Under the pieces are notes generated by a model. It searched no databases and was not told the origin of the DNA. It saw only the letters and a list, made by a program, of their open reading frames with translations. From positions 6,264,501 through 6,328,500 of the forward strand of contig NC_091975.1 in the NCBI RefSeq assembly GCF_036711975.1: a DNA stretch of 64,000 nucleotides. The letters are read 5' to 3'. Shown piece after piece: positions 60,161 to 64,000 of this stretch. The stretch is from Onthophagus taurus (taxonomy: Eukaryota; Arthropoda; Insecta; Coleoptera; Scarabaeidae). The number at the start of each line of letters is the position of its first letter. The stretch's first letter is position 1. The position numbers and the translations under genes are program-made.

Positions 60161-60660
60161 ACCTAACGCAACTAGACACCCGGCCTAACATATCATGCGG
60201 CCGGGTAGTGACGGGTTGGAAGAAATTCTAATTATATCTTCCCTCCTCTCCGTAGTGTGGGAACCTCCATGCTCTTCCTCTGATCTCACTGAGTTATTAT
60301 CCCTTACCTTCATCCCTATATTAGGAAGACAAAACCCTCTCCAATCATCTTCTTCTTCCCTGCTTTGTCCTGTCCGTCTCTTTTTGGTACTCGATCTTCA
60401 GCCCATGATCTTGGCAATCATATTAACGATGGCATTCCACTTTGGCTCCGAGCTCAACATCATTTTTCAACGTTTCCGGTGTCCAGCTCTTCTTCGCATA
60501 CCGCTCTACACTCCTGCCTTATTTCTTCGAACTCTGCACACCAAAACACCGTGTGCTCGGGCGTATCACACCCTCCACAGAACCAACCCATCATAGTTTT
60601 AGTCCAGCCCGAGTAGCTGTCCTATCTCTTAACACAACCTAATCCAACCCAACCTAACCC
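60161..60660 (-). pseudogene. Second LINE 3'-terminal fragment
   Basis: Minus strand encodes a C-terminal zinc knuckle CGGCDTPEHTVFWC followed by AEFEEIRQECRAVCEEELD (about 60590-60455), then stop codons and what looks like a 3' end. Short CCAACCTAACC-like tracts stand on both sides (60150-60185, 60635-60660). Confidence 0.65.
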
Positions 60661-61303
60661 TCTGCTCTCGCCAGTGATTCCCAATTCTTTCTGTATATAA
60701 TTTTGAATCATTTTGAAAAGAGTTGTGTTATTAAAAGAAATGTATTATCCTAAACAATCATTATTTTTTCAATTTTTATTGAAATCTACGTTCATTTTAA
60801 TATAAACACTGAAAATTTCATGGTTCCATTTCGATGTATGAATAAGTTATGACTTTTTAATTGAAACTCAACCTAAATTTGAACCATTTTTGAGTACTAT
60901 TCCTACTATTTTCCTTTTATAACTTGACATAATTAATTCAAAAACTTTCCCAAATATAATCAAACAAGATAATAACAAAAATAAGTTATTATTAAACATC
61001 CTGTTACTAAAACACTAAAAACCATGGAAAATAGCTTGTTTGCGATAACAACTTTGCAAAATTTATTAAAGACCGTCATCGTCTTATGAAAGAGAAGTTT
61101 TTTTATAATTCACGTGATATCCTTCTTATCAAAACGTGCTGTTGTATTTTCTGAACTTTACTCTCGTTTTGACAAACATCGTTCGATATCGGCCGACTTT
61201 CAAGAGTCTCGTGCAAGAAAATTAAAGATAAGAACGCTTTCAACATGTGAACATCCTCAAGATCCCCCCTCTCACACCTCTTCGACCTTCCATATTTAAC
61301 AAC
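60661..61303. other. Intergenic region upstream of the phosphatase gene
   Basis: AT-rich, with no ORF of note and no recognised repeat. Confidence 0.35.
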
Positions 61304-61342
61304 GATAAAAGATCGCGACAAGAAATAGTTCGTAGTCAGTGC
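61304..61342 (+). promoter_or_regulatory. Candidate core promoter of the acid phosphatase gene
   Basis: GATAAAAG (61304-61311) lies about 31-33 bp before an arthropod-type initiator TCAGT (61336-61340), which is the spacing of a TATA-plus-Inr promoter. The coding start follows about 70 bp downstream. This is inference from motif spacing only. Confidence 0.45.
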
Positions 61343-61409
61343 GTTTGGATTTCTAAGAGAATAATAGAAAAAAAAATTGTGATATTAAAGATATTTTAAA
61401 CGAAGGAAA

Positions 61410-62679
61410 ATGTTGACGTTATTTTTAATAATTAGTGTTTTTTCCTCGATTTTTGCTGCTACAGAAGAGAATTTGCTTTTGGTTCATGTTGTAAGTATTT
61501 TTAAGTTAAATTAAAAAAAATATTTAAAAAATCTTTTAATTAAGTTTTTTAGACATGGTAGTAGAACTCCAGAAGAAAAAGACATTTACCCAAACGATCC
61601 TTACACGATCCAAGATTTTGAACCAATGGGTTGGGGACAATTAACAAACGTATTTTTAATCAATAAACATTTTTTAAAGAAGTTTTTAAATTAAAATTTA
61701 TTTTAGGTTGGAAAACAACGTGCTTATAAACTTGGCAAATTACTAAGAAAACGTTATAATCATTTCTTGGGCGAGATTTATACTCCGGATATAGTCGAAA
61801 TGACCTCAACCGATTACGACAGAACAAAAATGAGTGCTTTACTTGTATTGGCAGGTTTATTTCCACCGACATCGTCCCAAAAATGGGACGATCATCTTTC
61901 TTGGATGCCAATTCCTTACCATTTCGATAAAAACGATTACGATTACGTAAGTTTTATTAAATAAAATTACCGTTTTAAAAATTTATTTTATTTAGTTTAT
62001 AAGAAGACCAACAGGGTATTGCCCAAACTACGTAAAAGAATTAAACAAAATTTACGAATCCGAAGATTACAAAAACTTGTTAAGCGACCACAAAGAAACT
62101 TTCGAATATATAGAAGAAAACTCTGGGAAACCAATAAAAACCCTTTACGACGTATTTTCCATTTACCAAACTTTGCACGCCGAGGAAACAATGAATTTTA
62201 CATTACCAGAATGGACAAAGCCCATATATCCAGGTCTAATCGACCAATTAGCCGGAAAACAGTGCGAATTTGAAAATTATAATCCAATCTTAAAACGTTT
62301 AAACGGCGGTAGAATGCTTAAGATAGTTTTGAATCAAATGCTATCTAAGATTAAAGATGAATTACCAAAGGAAAGAAAGATTTACTTATATTCAGGTCAC
62401 GAAAACAACGTTATTAATATTTTAGCAGCCTTAAATGTTTTTAAAGCACACGTTCCGAAATACAGCGCTGCTGCGATTATAGAACTTTATTACGTTCCTT
62501 TGTCCAATGAGTACAGAGTTAAAGTATTTTACGAATACGATGTTAATGAGGAATTTCGAATTGAAATCATTTCCGGTTGCGAAGAAAGCTGTGAAATTGG
62601 TAAATTTATGAATCTAGTCGATGATTATGTTCCTAAGAATTACACCGCAGAATGCGGATCCGATGCGTTCCTAAATTAA
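61410..62679 (+). CDS. Histidine acid phosphatase, secreted (insect Acph-1 type)
   Basis: Hydrolyses phosphate monoesters through a phosphohistidine intermediate, probably in a lysosome or outside the cell. Exons 61410-61490, 61545-61649, 61707-61946 and 61996-62679 join in phase 0 into 369 residues. Residues 1-16 form a signal peptide (MLTLFLIISVFSSIFA). The catalytic motif FFRHGSRTP (about residues 28-36) spans the exon 1/2 join, and choosing acceptor TTAAG at 61544 restores it. The second catalytic motif reads YSGHENNV rather than the usual HD, so Glu stands at the proton-donor position. Paired cysteines at the C-terminus (SGCEESCEIG, TAECGS) fit the family fold. Proteins of this family are also named venom acid phosphatases in some insects, but nothing here indicates a venom role. 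Confidence 0.88.
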
Positions 62680-62810
62680 GAGTATTATTATTTTTAACGT
62701 TCTTATTATCTTTTAAAATAGATTTACTAAATAGATTTTTATTGCTGTATACAATAGAAGTCGTTAAGTCGTTAAACCATTTTAAATTGAATCGTTTTAA
62801 ATTGATATTA

Positions 62811-62816
62811 AATAAA
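62811..62816 (+). terminator. Candidate polyadenylation signal AATAAA
   Basis: The canonical hexamer lies about 130 bp after the phosphatase stop codon. Confidence 0.5.
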
Positions 62817-62879
62817 ATTAATTAAAATATTTTATTTATTTCAATTTGTAACTTTAACAAGGCTACTAGTTATAAAACA

Positions 62880-63369
62880 TCATCATCATCATTGGAAGCT
62901 AATCCATTGTTTTAGGATCAGCTTTCACTCTCTTCTATCTCATGCCTTGGCTTTCCAGTTTCTAACTCCCAGCATTTTTAGACTTTCTTCCCCCTCATCC
63001 TTATATCTGCTGTGAGGCCTGCCTCTTTTGCGGTGTCCAAAAACTGTTCAATTCAAAATTGTAACGCCTTCCCTATCTTCCGTTTTTCTGAACACCTCTG
63101 TATATGTGGTGGAGCATCTTTCTTTCAAAGCAGCCCATTGTCATCGGCCATGTTTTTGACGCGTTTTATATATTAGTATCTTAGTTTTGTTGGTTACTAT
63201 GCCTGATGTTAATAGTTTTCTCAGTCCAAAGTAAGCTTTATTAGCCATATACATACAGTCTTCTCCTAATTTCTTCAGTCATTATGTTATTTTCATTTAT
63301 CAGATCTTCAGATGGAATTATCTGAGCGTTATTATTAATAACGGAATAATTCATAATTAATATTAAAAA
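62880..63369. repeat. Probable LINE 3'-region debris
   Basis: Sequence rich in CT patches (CATCATCATCATTGG, CTTTCACTCTCTTC), with composition unlike the AT-rich host DNA and similar to the minus-strand LINE remnants around it. No protein motif can be read confidently. Confidence 0.35.
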
Positions 63370-63510
63370 AAAATCATTTTCCATAACTAATCTAAATCCC
63401 CTATGTCTCCTTGCTGCCACTTCCCCAATCCATCTCCTTTCCTCTGCCCTCTCCTCCAACACTTGTCTCCAATCCATCAGCTCCTCCCTCAACTCACTAC
63501 ACTCCACCTA
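63370..63510 (-). pseudogene. LINE C-terminal fragment related to 45930-46059
   Basis: The minus strand encodes ECSELREELMDWRQVLEE and RRWIGEVAARRHRG. It aligns with the C-terminus of the LINE at 45911-49775 ([30 protein letters not shown]). This is a separate insertion of the same or a sister family. Confidence 0.7.
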
Positions 63511-64000
63511 TAGTATAGGCTATCTGAATCCAATTTTTGGTGATTCTTTTGACGTCATCCATCCAGCAGTCTCCACTCTAGAACTGGGCAGGTTCTTCGT
63601 AGGTCATCATTTCGTATGTGGTCTCTCAGGGTTACACCCAGCATCGACCTCTCCATCTTTCCATACGTTACTTTGAATCTCCTGGCAGTTGTCACCGTTA
63701 ATGTTAAAGTTGCACGCATTGATTGCAAGGCTTTCTTTTCACATATATAGGATTATTGCTCTTGAAGATGTCTCTAAGTTTCCCGTAGGTTGTCTATGCG
63801 AGTCTGATCCTTCTGTTTAGTTCGCTTGTTTGATTATCTCTCGATACACGAACCTAATAGCCAAGATATACCTACATAGCTGTCAAATCTCTCATTCTCA
63901 TTATCCCCAATGTTGATGTTAACAAGATTTGTCATAAATTTTTTATTATAAATTTGTTTATAAATTTAAGTCGTTTAGTATCAGTTTCATCTCTCCAAGG
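63511..64000 (-). pseudogene. LINE reverse-transcriptase tail, different family
   Basis: The minus strand contains YGKMERSMLGVTLRDHIRN and a tail like MDDVKRITKNWIQIA near 63570-63515, split by frame changes. The (M)ERxMLGxxLRD block is common after the RT domain of RTE/CR1-like LINEs. It runs on past the window edge or decays there. Confidence 0.6.

Overview
The window is animal nuclear DNA and almost certainly insect. Genes are split by short (48-65 nt) AT-rich introns or by introns of many kilobases. The protein families are insect-typical: an insect alpha-type nicotinic receptor with the insect exon pattern, an SV2-like transporter, an insect acid phosphatase and an NK/Bar-like homeobox gene. 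Tandem satellites with ~340-360 bp units fill introns and intergenic DNA, a density often seen in beetles. A beetle is therefore my best guess, but no marker here proves the order. All splice models were read by eye from GT/AG sites and phase.

Layout: 1-3480 satellite A. 4496-10976 an SV2-like transporter gene (+), with a second satellite-A array in its first long intron. 11380-14330 satellite B, interrupted by a 449-bp foldback element whose arms carry a hammerhead-ribozyme-like fold. 15027-21923 a homeobox repressor gene (-) of two exons, with satellite C filling its intron. 23200-28610 a second satellite-C array upstream of that gene. 29659-34734 a secreted or single-pass membrane protein gene (+) with a Gly/Asn/Met-rich coding minisatellite and, in one intron, a 2.2-kb array of palindromic units. 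35267-57317 a nicotinic acetylcholine receptor alpha-subunit gene (+, alpha4-like) with two alternative exons 4. Its 13.5-kb intron 3 holds satellite E, a nested minus-strand gene, a long-TIR element, a LINE and a Tc1-like transposon inserted into that LINE. Intron 4 holds four ~620-bp tandem copies. 58010-60660 duplicated repeats and LINE debris. 61410-62679 a histidine acid phosphatase gene (+). 62880-64000 LINE remnants (-).

The five protein-coding genes and the nested ORF do not form a pathway. What unites the window is the repeat biology. Five satellite-type families sit inside or next to intact genes without breaking them. Two arrays are flanked on both sides by copies of the same single-copy-looking sequence. 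The palindromic array has a relative inside a MITE 23 kb away. The most interesting protein observation is a set of unusual residues in the pore-lining TM2 of the receptor (Ile at 9', His at 12').
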